A stretch of DNA of 64,000 nt from an uncultured Eubacteriales bacterium (GCA_902492655.1 CABUMF010000002.1:1-64000); one strand, 5' to 3'. Positions 27,789 to 36,842 are shown, counted from the first letter of the stretch. Translations and numbers: made by a program. The notes: generated from the sequence alone by a model not told the origin.

Positions 27789-27846
27789 AAAAAAATCTGT
27801 AACACAAATTTCAAAAAAGTCTTGATTTTTTATTAAATTTGTGTTA
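27789..27846 (-). promoter_or_regulatory. Terminator-like hairpin in the rpoB leader (candidate attenuator)
   Basis: In the ~160-nt rpoB leader, 27800-27811 and 27835-27846 are perfect 12-bp inverted repeats whose interior adds an A6/T6 pairing. On the minus strand the stem is followed by CAGA and T7 (27789-27795), the form of an intrinsic terminator. A second small hairpin (27761-27777) follows before the ribosome site. Conditional termination controlling rpoBC is an inference. Confidence 0.5.
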
Positions 27847-27894
27847 TAGTATGTATATACGCACACTCGCCCGTATAACATATTGTATTATATG

Positions 27895-27923
27895 ATACTA
27901 TCATAATCCGAAGGTTTTGTCAA
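27895..27923 (-). promoter_or_regulatory. Promoter of rpoB-rpoC
   Basis: On the minus strand TTGACA (27918-27923), 17-bp spacer, TAGTAT (27895-27900). The ~305-bp gap between rpoB and htpG is filled by this promoter, the leader and the htpG terminator. Confidence 0.82.
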
Positions 27924-27992
27924 GTGTTTTTGGCAATATTTTTCGGTTTTTTCATTTTTAAAAAGCATTTTTTTGAAAAAGGACGCCAAAAA

Positions 27993-28020
27993 GACCTCCG
28001 AACGAGCTCATTCGGAGGTC
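27993..28020 (-). terminator. Terminator of htpG
   Basis: GACCTCCGAA (27993-28002) pairs perfectly with TTCGGAGGTC (28011-28020), followed on the minus strand by T5. Confidence 0.9.
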
Positions 28021-28033
28021 CTTTCCTTCCTAT

Positions 28034-29908
28034 TTAACTAAGCAAATCGCAGGTATCGTCAGAAAATCCTGCCGGATCGTCAATCGAAAGCCCTTCTGTC
28101 AGCCTTGCGCAGTTATAAAGCACATTGGTGTATTTTTTAAGCTTGTCTTTATCGGATTCGTAAAGGTCGGTTAAGGTTTTGAAAATGCTGTGATTTATAT
28201 TGACCTCAAGCACCGTTTCCGCTTTAACCTTTTGTTCCTGCGGTCCGGCATTTAATACCTTTTCCATTTCTACGGAAAGGTCGCCCTTTGACGAAATACA
28301 TACAGGGTGTGATTTAAGCCTTGCGGTTGCCTTAACCTCGGAAACCTTTTCTCCCAAGGTTTCTTTCATGAAATCAAACAGACCCTTGTTCTTTTCGCCG
28401 CTTTCTGTTTCCGCCTTTTTGCTTTCCTCGTCATTTATATCAATGTCGGCACTTGAAACGGACTTGAACTCTTTGTCCTTGAATTTACCCACAACCTTAA
28501 TTGCAAACTCGTCCACATCTTCGGTGAAATAAAGAATTTCGTAGCCCTTGTCCTTAAGAAGCTCCGTCTGGGGCAGCCTGTCAATTTGTTCTACCGATTC
28601 ACCGCACGCATAGTAAATTTCCTTCTGTTCCTCCTTCATGCGGTCAACATACTCGGACAGTGTAACATTTTTCTTTTCCGAGGAAGAATAGAACATAATA
28701 AGGTCAATAAGAAAATCCTTATCCATTCCGTATTTGTCGTAAACGCCGAATTTAAGCGGACGGGAAAATGCCTTATAGAAGTTTTCGTACCCTTCCCGAT
28801 CGTTTTGCATCATATTCATAAGCTCGGACTTGATTTTCTTTTTAAGGTGCGAAGCGATGGTTTTAAGCTGACGGTCATGCTGAAGAATTTCCCTTGAAAT
28901 GTTAAGTGACAAATCGGGAGAATCCACAAGACCTTTTACAAATCCGAAATAATCCGGCAAAAGGTCGGAGCATTTATCCATTATGAGTACGCCGTTACAA
29001 TAAAGCTGAAGCCCCTTTTCGTACTCCTTCGTGTAATAATCAAAGGGGGCGTGCTTCGGGATAAACATGAGCGCATTGTATGAAACCGCTCCGTCCGCAC
29101 TTGTGTGAATAACCTTTGCGGGATCCTCAAAGTCATAATACTTTTCTTTGTAGAAATTATTGTAATCCTCGTCCTTAAGCTCGGATTTGTTCTTCCTCCA
29201 AAGAGGAACCATGCTGTTGAGCGTTTCGTCCTCATAAACGGTTTCGTATTCGTCCGAATCCTCTTTTTTCTTGGAGTGAGAGCACATCATTTTTATAGGA
29301 TATTTTATGTAATCCGAATGTTTTTTAACAAGGGAACGGATTTTGTATTCATCCAGAAATTCGCTGTATTTTTCGTCTTCCGTATCGTCCTTCAAATAAA
29401 GAATGATTTCGGTTCCGTTCTCCTGCTTCTCACATTCCTTGATTTCGTATCCGTCGGCACCTTCGGAAACCCAAGAGAATGCCTCATCGCTTCCGAAACG
29501 GCGGCTGTTCACAACAACCTTTTTCGCAACCATGAACGCAGAATAAAAGCCGACACCGAACTGACCTATTATGTCGCCCTGAGAATCCTCGTTTTCGGAC
29601 TTGAAGTCAAGCGAACCGCTTTTTGCAATAACACCGAGGTTGTTTTCAAGCTCTTCACGATTCATGCCTATGCCTTTATCCGTAATTGTAAGTGTTCGAG
29701 CATCCTTATCAGGTGCAATTCTGATATAAAAATCGTCCTTATTAAATGCGATGTTTTCATCAGACAAAGAGATATAATAAAGCTTGTCCGTAGCGTCATT
29801 GGCGTTCGAGATAAGCTCACGGAGGAATATTTCCTTGTGTGTGTAGATAGAATTAATCATCAATTCCAAAAGTCTTTTAGATTCCGATTTAAATTTCTTT
29901 TTAGCCAT
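28034..29908 (-). CDS. htpG: Chaperone HtpG (Hsp90)
   Basis: 624-residue ATP-dependent cytosolic chaperone. The N-terminal ATP-binding GHKL motifs are [23 protein letters not shown] and [14 protein letters not shown]; the middle domain carries [14 protein letters not shown]; the C-terminal dimerisation part is present. The ATG at 29908 follows AAGGGTGAG; a GTG at 29917 is less likely. The promoter region carries a perfect CIRCE element, so expression is probably repressed by HrcA and induced by heat or misfolding. Single-gene unit ending at a strong hairpin. Confidence 0.96.
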   Translation of the reverse strand: MAKKKFKSESKRLLELMINSIYTHKEIFLRELISNANDATDKLYYISLSDENIAFNKDDFYIRIAPDKDARTLTITDKGIGMNREELENNLGVIAKSGSLDFKSENEDSQGDIIGQFGVGFYSAFMVAKKVVVNSRRFGSDEAFSWVSEGADGYEIKECEKQENGTEIILYLKDDTEDEKYSEFLDEYKIRSLVKKHSDYIKYPIKMMCSHSKKKEDSDEYETVYEDETLNSMVPLWRKNKSELKDEDYNNFYKEKYYDFEDPAKVIHTSADGAVSYNALMFIPKHAPFDYYTKEYEKGLQLYCNGVLIMDKCSDLLPDYFGFVKGLVDSPDLSLNISREILQHDRQLKTIASHLKKKIKSELMNMMQNDREGYENFYKAFSRPLKFGVYDKYGMDKDFLIDLIMFYSSSEKKNVTLSEYVDRMKEEQKEIYYACGESVEQIDRLPQTELLKDKGYEILYFTEDVDEFAIKVVGKFKDKEFKSVSSADIDINDEESKKAETESGEKNKGLFDFMKETLGEKVSEVKATARLKSHPVCISSKGDLSVEMEKVLNAGPQEQKVKAETVLEVNINHSIFKTLTDLYESDKDKLKKYTNVLYNCARLTEGLSIDDPAGFSDDTCDLLS

Positions 29909-29932
29909 GAGGCTCACCCTTCCACAATATAA

Positions 29933-29959
29933 TTAGCACTCGTAACTCCTGAGTGCTAA
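29933..29959. promoter_or_regulatory. CIRCE element (HrcA operator)
   Basis: TTAGCACTC (29933-29941), N9, GAGTGCTAA (29951-29959): an exact match to the CIRCE consensus, between the htpG promoter -10 and its ribosome site. Confidence 0.97.
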
Positions 29960-29963
29960 TTAT

Positions 29964-29991
29964 ATTTTAGCACGATTTTAAAATTTGTCAA
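29964..29991 (-). promoter_or_regulatory. Promoter of htpG
   Basis: On the minus strand TTGACA (29986-29991), 16-bp spacer, TAAAAT (29964-29969). The CIRCE element covers the expected transcription start. Confidence 0.75.
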
Positions 29992-30010
29992 TAGTTTTTT
30001 TAAAATAATG

Positions 30011-30039
30011 TAGATTTATTGTAAAATATGTGTTATACT
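30011..30039 (+). promoter_or_regulatory. Promoter of the TSCPD-fprA operon
   Basis: Extended -10 TG-T-TATACT (TATACT at 30034-30039) with a weak -35 TAGATT (30011-30016), just ahead of the GAGGTGG ribosome site. It is divergent from the htpG promoter. Confidence 0.55.
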
Positions 30040-30057
30040 ATACTTTGAGGTGGTTTT

Positions 30058-30303
30058 ATGCATTACACATTTAAAACAAGCGGAGTATGCGCGCGTGCAA
30101 TAGAATTTGACCTTGACGATGGCGTAGTCAAAAATGTCCGTTTTGCCGGCGGCTGCATGGGGAATACCACGGGCGTCGCAAAGCTTGCGGAAGGAAGACG
30201 GGCCGATGAACTTATTTCTGTTCTTGAAGGCATACAATGCGGAATGAAGGGGACTTCTTGTCCCGATCAACTTGCAAAAGCAATTAAGGAGGCACTAAAA
30301 TGA
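30058..30303 (+). CDS. TSCPD-domain protein (TIGR03905 family)
   Basis: 81 residues making up a single TSCPD domain: GGCMGNTTGVAKLAEGR then IQCGMKGTSCPDQLAKAI. Such domains are also found at the C-terminus of class II ribonucleotide reductases and are thought to bind metal or nucleic acid through the conserved Cys residues, but the stand-alone family has no proven function. The start follows GAGGTGG. Its stop overlaps the fprA start (ATGA), so it is translationally coupled to that oxygen/NO-detoxifying flavoprotein. Confidence 0.85.
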   Translation: MHYTFKTSGVCARAIEFDLDDGVVKNVRFAGGCMGNTTGVAKLAEGRRADELISVLEGIQCGMKGTSCPDQLAKAIKEALK

Positions 30304-31460
30304 GCAAGATAACAAATGATATTTTTTATGTCGGAGTAAACGACCACGATTTGGACCTTTTTGAAGGTCAGTATATTGTGCCTAACGGCATGGCATATAA
30401 CTCTTACATTATTAAAGATGAAAAAACGGCGGTTATGGATGCCGTTGACAAAAACTTTATCGGTGAGTGGCTCGATAATATCGAAAAGGAGCTGAACGGA
30501 AAATCACCCGATTATCTTGTGGTTCAGCATATGGAGCCTGACCATTCTGCAGGCATTTCCGAATTTTTGAAAAAATACACAAACGCAAAGGTAGTTGCAA
30601 CGGATAAGGCTTTTGCGATGATGAAGGCATTTTTCCCGAATGATGATTTTTCCTCAAGGGCGCAGACTGCCGAAAACGGAGGCTCTCTCAACCTCGGAAA
30701 GCATACGCTTAAATTCACATATGCGCCTATGGTTCACTGGCCCGAGGTTATGGTGACATATGACGAGCTCGACAAGGTGCTCTTTTCAGCAGACGCCTTC
30801 GGAAAATTCGGTGCACTTGATGTTTCCGAGGACTGGGCTTGCGAGGCAAGGCGGTATTATTTCGGAATTGTCGGAAAATACGGAGCACAGGTGCAGACAC
30901 TTCTCAAAGCCTTGTCGTCACTTGAAATCGGCACAATCTGTCCTTTGCACGGGCCGATTCTTTCCGAAAACTTAGGATATTATCTCGACCTTTACAACAC
31001 ATGGTCATCCTACGGTGTTGAAACGGAAGGCATTATGATTGCATACACCTCGGTTTACGGCAATACCAAAAAAGCTGTTGAAACGCTTGAAGAAATGCTC
31101 AAATCAAAGGGATGCCAAAGAGTTGTTGTGTGTGACCTTGCAAGAGAGGATATGGCAGAGGCTGTTGAAGATGCGTTCCGCCACGGAAAGCTCGTTTTAG
31201 CAACCACAACCTATAACGGCGACATATTCCCGTTTATGAGGCAGTTTATTGATAATCTCATTGAAAGAAACTACAAAAACCGCACAGTCGGACTTATCGA
31301 AAACGGCTCATGGGCTCCGGTTGCGGCAAAAATCATGAAAAATATGTTTGAAAAAAGCAAGGATATTACCTGGCTTGAGTCCACTGTTAAAATCACATCC
31401 GCTCCGAACAGCGACACAACGGCGGCTCTTGAAGCAATGGCGGACGAGCTGATGAAGTAA
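30300..31460 (+). CDS. fprA: FprA-family flavodiiron protein
   Basis: 386 residues. A metallo-beta-lactamase-like diiron domain (residues 1-250) with the ligand motif HMEPDHSAG is followed by a flavodoxin domain (about 255-386; MIAYTSVYGNTKKAVETLEE). These enzymes reduce oxygen or nitric oxide to water or N2O and protect anaerobes. No rubredoxin is fused, so an external electron donor is needed. AAGGAGG lies in the end of the preceding TSCPD gene. Ends at a very long hairpin terminator shared with the convergent rhamnosidase gene. Confidence 0.93.
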   Translation: MSKITNDIFYVGVNDHDLDLFEGQYIVPNGMAYNSYIIKDEKTAVMDAVDKNFIGEWLDNIEKELNGKSPDYLVVQHMEPDHSAGISEFLKKYTNAKVVATDKAFAMMKAFFPNDDFSSRAQTAENGGSLNLGKHTLKFTYAPMVHWPEVMVTYDELDKVLFSADAFGKFGALDVSEDWACEARRYYFGIVGKYGAQVQTLLKALSSLEIGTICPLHGPILSENLGYYLDLYNTWSSYGVETEGIMIAYTSVYGNTKKAVETLEEMLKSKGCQRVVVCDLAREDMAEAVEDAFRHGKLVLATTTYNGDIFPFMRQFIDNLIERNYKNRTVGLIENGSWAPVAAKIMKNMFEKSKDITWLESTVKITSAPNSDTTAALEAMADELMK

Positions 31461-31541
31461 AAAAGCAAAAATCCGACAATGTAAATTATTGATTTTCCAT
31501 ATACATATCGGATATTTGCCGACAAAAAATTTCAATAATCC

Positions 31542-31583
31542 AAAAGCCTTGTGTTTGGACCGGCATCCAAACACAAGGCTTTT
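31542..31583. terminator. Bidirectional terminator (18-bp perfect stem)
   Basis: 31542-31559 and 31566-31583 are perfectly complementary over 18 bp with a 6-nt loop; the stem ends in A4/T4, with T6 following on the plus strand. It separates fprA (+) from the rhamnosidase gene (-). Confidence 0.93.
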
Positions 31584-31598
31584 TTATGTAAATATAGC

Positions 31599-34010
31599 TT
31601 AAAACTCATATTCTCCCGAGCCGACAGAGTAGGAAATTCCGTCTTTAAGCACAATTTCGGCAGAGGTATTCGGCGGAACAACCACCTTAAGCTTGCCGTC
31701 TGCGTTCCTCTTTGTTGATACAATGCCGTAGGGCGTATCGACAGATGCCGAAACCTCAGGAATTCTTTCATCAATAATCGGCTTAATGAGTATTCTTTTA
31801 TACCCTGCCGCAATCGGTGTTATGCCACCGCATTTTCTGTACAAAAATTCCGCAATTGCACCGTAAGCGTAATGGTTGAAGGAATTCATGCGGTCGCTCC
31901 ACATTTCGCCTTTTTCGTTTATTCCGTCCCAATGCTCCCAAACGGTTGTAGCTCCCATCTTTACTGAGAAAAGCCATGAAGGAAATTCCTGTCTTAACAA
32001 AAGGTCGTAGGCAAGCTTTTCATATCCGTTATCAGCCAATACCGAGCAAATGTACGGCGTTCCGACAAACCCCGTCGAAAGAGCTCCGCCGTTTTTCTTA
32101 ATCAGTTCCGAAAGCTTTTGTGCGGCGTAGCTTTTATTATCTGTCAAATCAAACACCAGCGCAAGAACATATGCCGTTTGCGTGTTACTGAAAAGCCTTC
32201 CCGAAGGCGTAACAAATTCACGGTTGAATGCGGCGCGGATTTTTTCAAACAATTCGTTATACTTTTTTTCGTCATCCGCATATCCAAGCGCCTCTGCCGC
32301 CATAGCCGTAAGGCGAGCAGAATACGCATAATATGCGGTTGCAATGAGAGATTTATCCGTTGCACCCTCGTAGCTTCCGTATTTTGCATCAAGTCCGAGC
32401 CAATCCCCGAAATGAAAACCGCTGTCCCAAAGATAAGGATTTTTACCTGTGCTTTTAATATATTCAACCCAGCCCTTCATCATGGGGTAATGCTCTTTTA
32501 ACAGTTCAACATCGCCGTAAGCCATATAGTTCTGCCACGGGCAAACCGTTGCCGCATCGCCCCACGCAGAAGATGTTTTATCCTCTTTCATGGCAGGAAC
32601 AAAAATCTGAACCATTCCCCCGACCGCATCTGCCGCCATGTCCCGAAGCCATTTTTTGAAAAAGAGCGTTGCATCGAAATTTGTAACGGCTGTCGAGCAG
32701 AAAACCTGCGCATCACCTGTCCAGCCAACTCTTTCGTCACGCTGAGGACAATCGGTGGGAATATCTATAAAATTGCCTGTTTGTCCCCAAATAATATTGG
32801 AATAAAGCTGATTTATATTTTCGTCAGAGCAATGAAAATCGCCTGTTCTTTTAAGATCGGAGCAAATAACATGAGCCTTGAAATTCTCGATTTTCGGCGT
32901 TCCCGGATATTCACTAAGCCTTACATAACGAAATCCCTGAAATGAAAATCTGCAACTGTAGGTTTCGGTTCCTTCTCCGCTTAATATGTATTCAACACGC
33001 TGTTTAGCGGTTCTTAAATTTTTCGTGTAAAAATTGCCTTCGGAATCAAGTATCTCGGCATGATCGAGCACAACCCTGTCGCCCTTTTTGCCGGAAACGG
33101 AAAATTCCACAAATCCTGCCATGTTCTGTCCGAAATCAAGCACCGTATCACCGTTTGGAGCGGTGAACAATTTTTTCGGATACAAGGTATTTACAATCTT
33201 AACCGCCTCCGACTCCTGAGGAACAAGAACGTTTCTGCTGTAATCGGGGGTTGATACCTCAATTCTTTTATTTCCGCAAAACAAGGAATCGTAGATTTCG
33301 CCGTCATAAAGCTCTGAAAATCTCAGCTTTGATTCGGTGCATTCCCATGTTTCGTCCGTTGTTATCTTTTTATCGCCAAAATGGATTTCTGAAATAAACG
33401 ATGGAGTTTCACGATACATTTTTGCGGAATTCTGAAACGGATAACGCCCTGCGCACCAGCCTCGGGCAAGATGAATTTCAATCTCGTTTTCCTCCTGGAG
33501 AGAAACCTCATATGTCTGATACTGCACTCTTTTAAGATAGCTTGTAAAACCCGGTGTTAATAGCCTGTCGCCCACTCTTTTTCCGTTGAGCGTAATATCG
33601 TAAAGACCGAATGCGGAAGCATAAATTCTTGCATTTTTGCAATCGGCATTGAATTTTTTTGTGAATTTATAAACCGAGCAGTCCGCCTTGGGTTCAATCC
33701 ACCGTGCACTCCATTCGCCGAGCCCTGTTTCAAAATATCCCGTTTCAAAATCGCTGTTTCCGTGGTTATCCCACACCGTAACGGAATAATTATAACGGGT
33801 TTCGGGAAGAAAACAAGCGTCAACACATACGGATACAGAGTTGTCCGATTCCACTTTTCCGCTGTCGTAAACGCCGTCAATAACGAGGCGATACGCAGTT
33901 TGAACTGTGTTTTTAATGTCGCTTTCAATCTTCCAGCAAAAAGTCTTTTTTGATAAGCCGATACCAACCGGATTTACAAAATGTTCGCACTTAAAATCAT
34001 AAATTTTCAT
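31599..34010 (-). CDS. Alpha-L-rhamnosidase (GH78)
   Basis: 803 residues, no signal peptide, so it likely acts inside the cell on short rhamnosides or flavonoid glycosides. N-terminal beta-sandwich domains (about 1-330; VWDNHGNSDFETGYFET; GLYDITLNGKRVGDRLLTPG) precede the (alpha/alpha)6 barrel with the acidic GH78 motif DCPQRDERVGWTGDAQVF and FNHYAYGAIAEFLYRK, then a C-terminal beta domain. Its start overlaps the stop of the CuAO-N protein gene (ATGA). Last gene of the Lgt-like / CuAO-N / rhamnosidase operon. Confidence 0.92.
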   Translation of the reverse strand: MKIYDFKCEHFVNPVGIGLSKKTFCWKIESDIKNTVQTAYRLVIDGVYDSGKVESDNSVSVCVDACFLPETRYNYSVTVWDNHGNSDFETGYFETGLGEWSARWIEPKADCSVYKFTKKFNADCKNARIYASAFGLYDITLNGKRVGDRLLTPGFTSYLKRVQYQTYEVSLQEENEIEIHLARGWCAGRYPFQNSAKMYRETPSFISEIHFGDKKITTDETWECTESKLRFSELYDGEIYDSLFCGNKRIEVSTPDYSRNVLVPQESEAVKIVNTLYPKKLFTAPNGDTVLDFGQNMAGFVEFSVSGKKGDRVVLDHAEILDSEGNFYTKNLRTAKQRVEYILSGEGTETYSCRFSFQGFRYVRLSEYPGTPKIENFKAHVICSDLKRTGDFHCSDENINQLYSNIIWGQTGNFIDIPTDCPQRDERVGWTGDAQVFCSTAVTNFDATLFFKKWLRDMAADAVGGMVQIFVPAMKEDKTSSAWGDAATVCPWQNYMAYGDVELLKEHYPMMKGWVEYIKSTGKNPYLWDSGFHFGDWLGLDAKYGSYEGATDKSLIATAYYAYSARLTAMAAEALGYADDEKKYNELFEKIRAAFNREFVTPSGRLFSNTQTAYVLALVFDLTDNKSYAAQKLSELIKKNGGALSTGFVGTPYICSVLADNGYEKLAYDLLLRQEFPSWLFSVKMGATTVWEHWDGINEKGEMWSDRMNSFNHYAYGAIAEFLYRKCGGITPIAAGYKRILIKPIIDERIPEVSASVDTPYGIVSTKRNADGKLKVVVPPNTSAEIVLKDGISYSVGSGEYEF

Positions 34011-34987
34011 ACTCCGAGCTCCTCCAAAAGCATATTTGTAAATTCTTCTTTTGTAACACTTGCCGAAAGCTCCTTTATTGTTTCTTTGTCTGTGCCGATA
34101 TACTCAACCAATTCGCTTTGCTCGCCGTTACTGTACAGCTCAAAAAGCTTTGCCGCACCGTCATTTACTGCTATTCCCACATAAACTGCGGTATTCGGCA
34201 CCTCTGTTTTATACGAAACAACGAGTATGTTTTTTTCAGACAAAAACTCAAGTTCACTCTCGGCGTCCTTTTTTGCCCTTGAAATAACTTCATTAATCAT
34301 GGTTATAAAATTCTCATCAACCGAGTATTCCTCATAGGAGTCATCCAAAATTCCGATAAGCGCTTCCGTCTGGCAATGGTTCCATACATCAGATATGTAT
34401 TTTTTTGCATTTTCAATATTGTTTTGAATGTCATCCGCAAAATCCGGACTGTATTTTTCGACCTCCATCGGCAAATCGACAGTTTCAAATGCTGTTTTTG
34501 CGGTTGTTTCCGCTACGAACTTTTGAAAATCGGACTCCGATACCTCGCCAATTTTTTGCTCATAATCCACGGATGTAATAATAACCGCCTTTTCTTTCTC
34601 GTTCCAATCGACATCTGCACCTAAGCCCTCGGATACGGCACGAATCGGCAAAAGCGTGCGGGAATTCTTAACAACCGCAGAGCAGTCAAGCGTAATCTTC
34701 GTTCCGTTTTTATAGAGAACGCTTTCCCCTATTGTAATTCTTACGGAATTGTTGCCCAAAACCGCAGAGGCTGTTTTTGAGGAATCGTCCCACGAAACAT
34801 CCGCACCGAGCGCTTCAAAAATCACCCTCATGGGAACCAAAAGTCTGTTGTTTTCGATAATGGGTTCAGAATCAAAAACCAGGCTTTCGCCGTTTACCGT
34901 AACGGTTATTCCGTCTGCCGAAACAACGGTAAACATCGAAACCGTAAGACAAAGCATAATTAAGACTGCAAAAATTTTCGTTTTCAT
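34007..34987 (-). CDS. Secreted protein with a copper amine oxidase N-terminal-type domain
   Basis: 326 residues. A signal peptide (KTKIFAVLIMLCLTVSMFTV, cleavage near VSADG) is followed by the CuAO-N domain often seen in clostridial surface proteins: VTVNGESLVFDSEPIIENNR, LLVPMRVIFEALGADVSWD and TLLPIRAVSEGLGADVDWN. The C-terminal ~170 residues are helical and match nothing I recognise. The ATG at 34987 has GGAGGT upstream and overlaps the lgt-like stop (ATGA). This domain is not an enzyme; it is thought to help cell-surface attachment. Confidence 0.87.
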   Translation of the reverse strand: MKTKIFAVLIMLCLTVSMFTVVSADGITVTVNGESLVFDSEPIIENNRLLVPMRVIFEALGADVSWDDSSKTASAVLGNNSVRITIGESVLYKNGTKITLDCSAVVKNSRTLLPIRAVSEGLGADVDWNEKEKAVIITSVDYEQKIGEVSESDFQKFVAETTAKTAFETVDLPMEVEKYSPDFADDIQNNIENAKKYISDVWNHCQTEALIGILDDSYEEYSVDENFITMINEVISRAKKDAESELEFLSEKNILVVSYKTEVPNTAVYVGIAVNDGAAKLFELYSNGEQSELVEYIGTDKETIKELSASVTKEEFTNMLLEELGV

Positions 34988-35730
34988 GTGTCTGACCTCC
35001 GTTTTAATGAATGTATAATCAAGCCTGCTAAGACAGCAATGCTGCACACCTGAGAAAATGAAAAAAAACCTATCATTCCCCGAATTTCATCCCCTCTTAA
35101 AAATTCGAGGAAGAACCTCAATACGGAATATGTAAAAAGATAAATTTTTGTAAGAGAGCCGCGATGCTTCCCCTTACAGGCAAAAATCATCAGGACCGAA
35201 AACAGCAGAAATTCCGAAAAAGCTTCCGAAAACTGGACGGGGAACCTCTTTATGCCGTCAGAATAAGCGATATAAAATTTATCAAATTCAATCCCGAAGC
35301 AGCAACCCGAAAAGGCACAGCCAATCCTGCCGAAAGTGTGAAACAACGGAATTGCAAGCGCCGCACCGTCCCACAACACCTTGCTTTGAGAATTAACGGA
35401 TATTTTTTGAAGCAAATAAAAAACCGTCAAAAATCCTAATAATCCCCCGTAAAAAACCAAGCCCCCGTAGGATTCCTTCCCTGTGTTTGCATAATATATT
35501 TTAGATGCAATATAGGAAAAAATTCTCGCTCCCGGGAAAACTCCGAGGAAGGAAGAAAACATCAAAAACAGCGGCAGACGAACCGTCATACCATTTCGCT
35601 TTATATAATAAAGAAAGACGGCAAGGGCAAAAACACATCCTACAATTGCCCAGAATATGTAGGGCGAAACGCCCATAATTTTTAAGTTTTCGGGAATATT
35701 CATGTGAAGCCTCATGATTTTTGCTTTCAT
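34984..35730 (-). CDS. Lgt-like membrane protein (possible non-canonical diacylglyceryl transferase)
   Basis: 248 residues with about seven membrane segments and the layout of prolipoprotein diacylglyceryl transferase, which puts a lipid on the lipobox Cys of lipoproteins. The motif region reads GGLVFYGGLLG and HTFGRIGCAFSGCC. The Arg of the GRIG motif is kept, but E. coli His103 is replaced by Tyr (FYGG rather than FHGG) and the Asn of GRIGN-x-x-N is not present. It may be a paralogue with changed function. The start is uncertain: ATGs at 35730, 35712 and 35703. First gene of the operon with the CuAO-N protein and rhamnosidase. Confidence 0.75.
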   Translation of the reverse strand: MKAKIMRLHMNIPENLKIMGVSPYIFWAIVGCVFALAVFLYYIKRNGMTVRLPLFLMFSSFLGVFPGARIFSYIASKIYYANTGKESYGGLVFYGGLLGFLTVFYLLQKISVNSQSKVLWDGAALAIPLFHTFGRIGCAFSGCCFGIEFDKFYIAYSDGIKRFPVQFSEAFSEFLLFSVLMIFACKGKHRGSLTKIYLFTYSVLRFFLEFLRGDEIRGMIGFFSFSQVCSIAVLAGLIIHSLKRRSDT

Positions 35731-35756
35731 TTTTTATTTGAACCTATCCTGGGTTT

Positions 35757-35785
35757 ATTATACATAATTTTATCAAAAAAGTCAA
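35757..35785 (-). promoter_or_regulatory. Promoter of the lgt-like / CuAO-N / rhamnosidase operon
   Basis: On the minus strand TTGACT (35780-35785), 17-bp spacer, TATAAT (35757-35762), 27 bp ahead of the first possible start. It lies in the 79-bp gap after ldh. Confidence 0.83.
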
Positions 35786-35809
35786 TATCAAAACTAAAGT
35801 GCCGCAAGG

Positions 35810-36757
35810 CTAAATCCCTATACTATCTGCCACCGATTTAAGAAGATTTGCAGATTTTTTTAGTGCTTCAAGCTCGTCATCGGAAAGAGAAATCAGGATA
35901 CGCCTTTCCACTCCTCTTTTTCCTATAACCGACGGAATACTTAAGGAAATTCCTTCTATTCCGTACTCGCCGTGGAGCATTGAGGAAACGGGGAGAATTG
36001 ATTTTTCGTCCTTCATTATACATTCACAAATTCTTTTCACGCTCATGGCAATACCGTAATAGGTTGCCTGTTTTTTCTCTATGATTTCATAAGCGCAGTT
36101 TTTAACATCGTCCGCAATCTCGTATTTTGCGGTCTCGGTATCATAAAATCCCTTCATTTTGCAAAAGCTGTCAAGCGAAATTCCCGAAATGTTCGCACTG
36201 CTCCAAGCCGCAATTTCACTGTCGCCGTGCTCGCCGATAATGAAAGAATGCACGCTTCTGCTGTCAACATCGAGGTGCTTGCTGAGGTAATATTTCAGTC
36301 TTGCGGTGTCAAGCACGGTTCCCGAGCCCAACACATGATTTTCGGGCAATCCCGAAAGCTTAACTGCGGCATAAGTCAGAATATCAACAGGATTTGACAC
36401 CACAAGAAGTATGCCCTTAAAATTCTGCTCTGAGATCTGAGGAATTATATTTTTGAAAATTTCTACATTTTTGTGCACCAGATCGAGCCTTGTTTCGTCC
36501 GGCTTCTGACCGGCACCTGCGGTTATTATAATAACGGCGCAATCGCCGACATCGCTGTAATCTCCGGCATAAATTTTCATTTGACCCGAAAAGGGAATAC
36601 CGTGCGCAATATCCATGGCTTCTCCTCGGGCACGCTCTCGGTTTGCATCAATTAAGACAAGCTCCGTGAATATTCTGCTCTGCACAAGAGCAAACGCAGT
36701 TGCCGAGCCTACAAAACCGCAGCCTATTATTGCTGCTTTTCCATGATTTATTTCCAT
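35810..36757 (-). CDS. ldh: L-lactate dehydrogenase
   Basis: 315 residues, NAD-dependent reduction of pyruvate to L-lactate. The Rossmann start is KAAIIGCGFVGSATAFAL, with NAD-selective Asp in LVLIDANR. The substrate Arg lies in the DETRLDLVHKN segment, and the catalytic His is in IIGEHGDSE. AGGAT lies ahead of the ATG at 36757. It is a monocistronic gene downstream of the hairpin that ends the large secreted-protein gene. Malate dehydrogenase is an alternative within the superfamily, but the substrate-loop region (GAGQKPDETR) fits LDH. Confidence 0.93.
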   Translation of the reverse strand: MEINHGKAAIIGCGFVGSATAFALVQSRIFTELVLIDANRERARGEAMDIAHGIPFSGQMKIYAGDYSDVGDCAVIIITAGAGQKPDETRLDLVHKNVEIFKNIIPQISEQNFKGILLVVSNPVDILTYAAVKLSGLPENHVLGSGTVLDTARLKYYLSKHLDVDSRSVHSFIIGEHGDSEIAAWSSANISGISLDSFCKMKGFYDTETAKYEIADDVKNCAYEIIEKKQATYYGIAMSVKRICECIMKDEKSILPVSSMLHGEYGIEGISLSIPSVIGKRGVERRILISLSDDELEALKKSANLLKSVADSIGI

Positions 36758-36796
36758 ATAATCAATCCTTTCGAGGATTATTATATCCGATTATAT

Positions 36797-36830
36797 AAAA
36801 AAAATGCGAACCGCTGTTTAGCGGTTCGCA
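36797..36830 (-). terminator. Terminator of the large secreted-protein gene
   Basis: TGCGAACCGCT (36805-36815), GTTT loop, AGCGGTTCGCA (36820-36830): perfect 11-bp stem, followed on the minus strand by T8. Confidence 0.93.
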
Positions 36831-36842
36831 AAATACCAAAAA

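Noticed and set aside
27729..27881. N-terminal extension of rpoB to 27881
   Set aside because: Not similar to any RpoB start, and it covers the leader hairpin; the ATG at 27728 has a proper ribosome site.
29105..29932. Plus-strand open frame of 275 codons opposite htpG
   Set aside because: Shadow of the htpG codons; it would run through the htpG control region.
33685..33700. tRNA T-arm-like GGTTCAATCC
   Set aside because: Inside the rhamnosidase coding region with no acceptor or anticodon arms around it.
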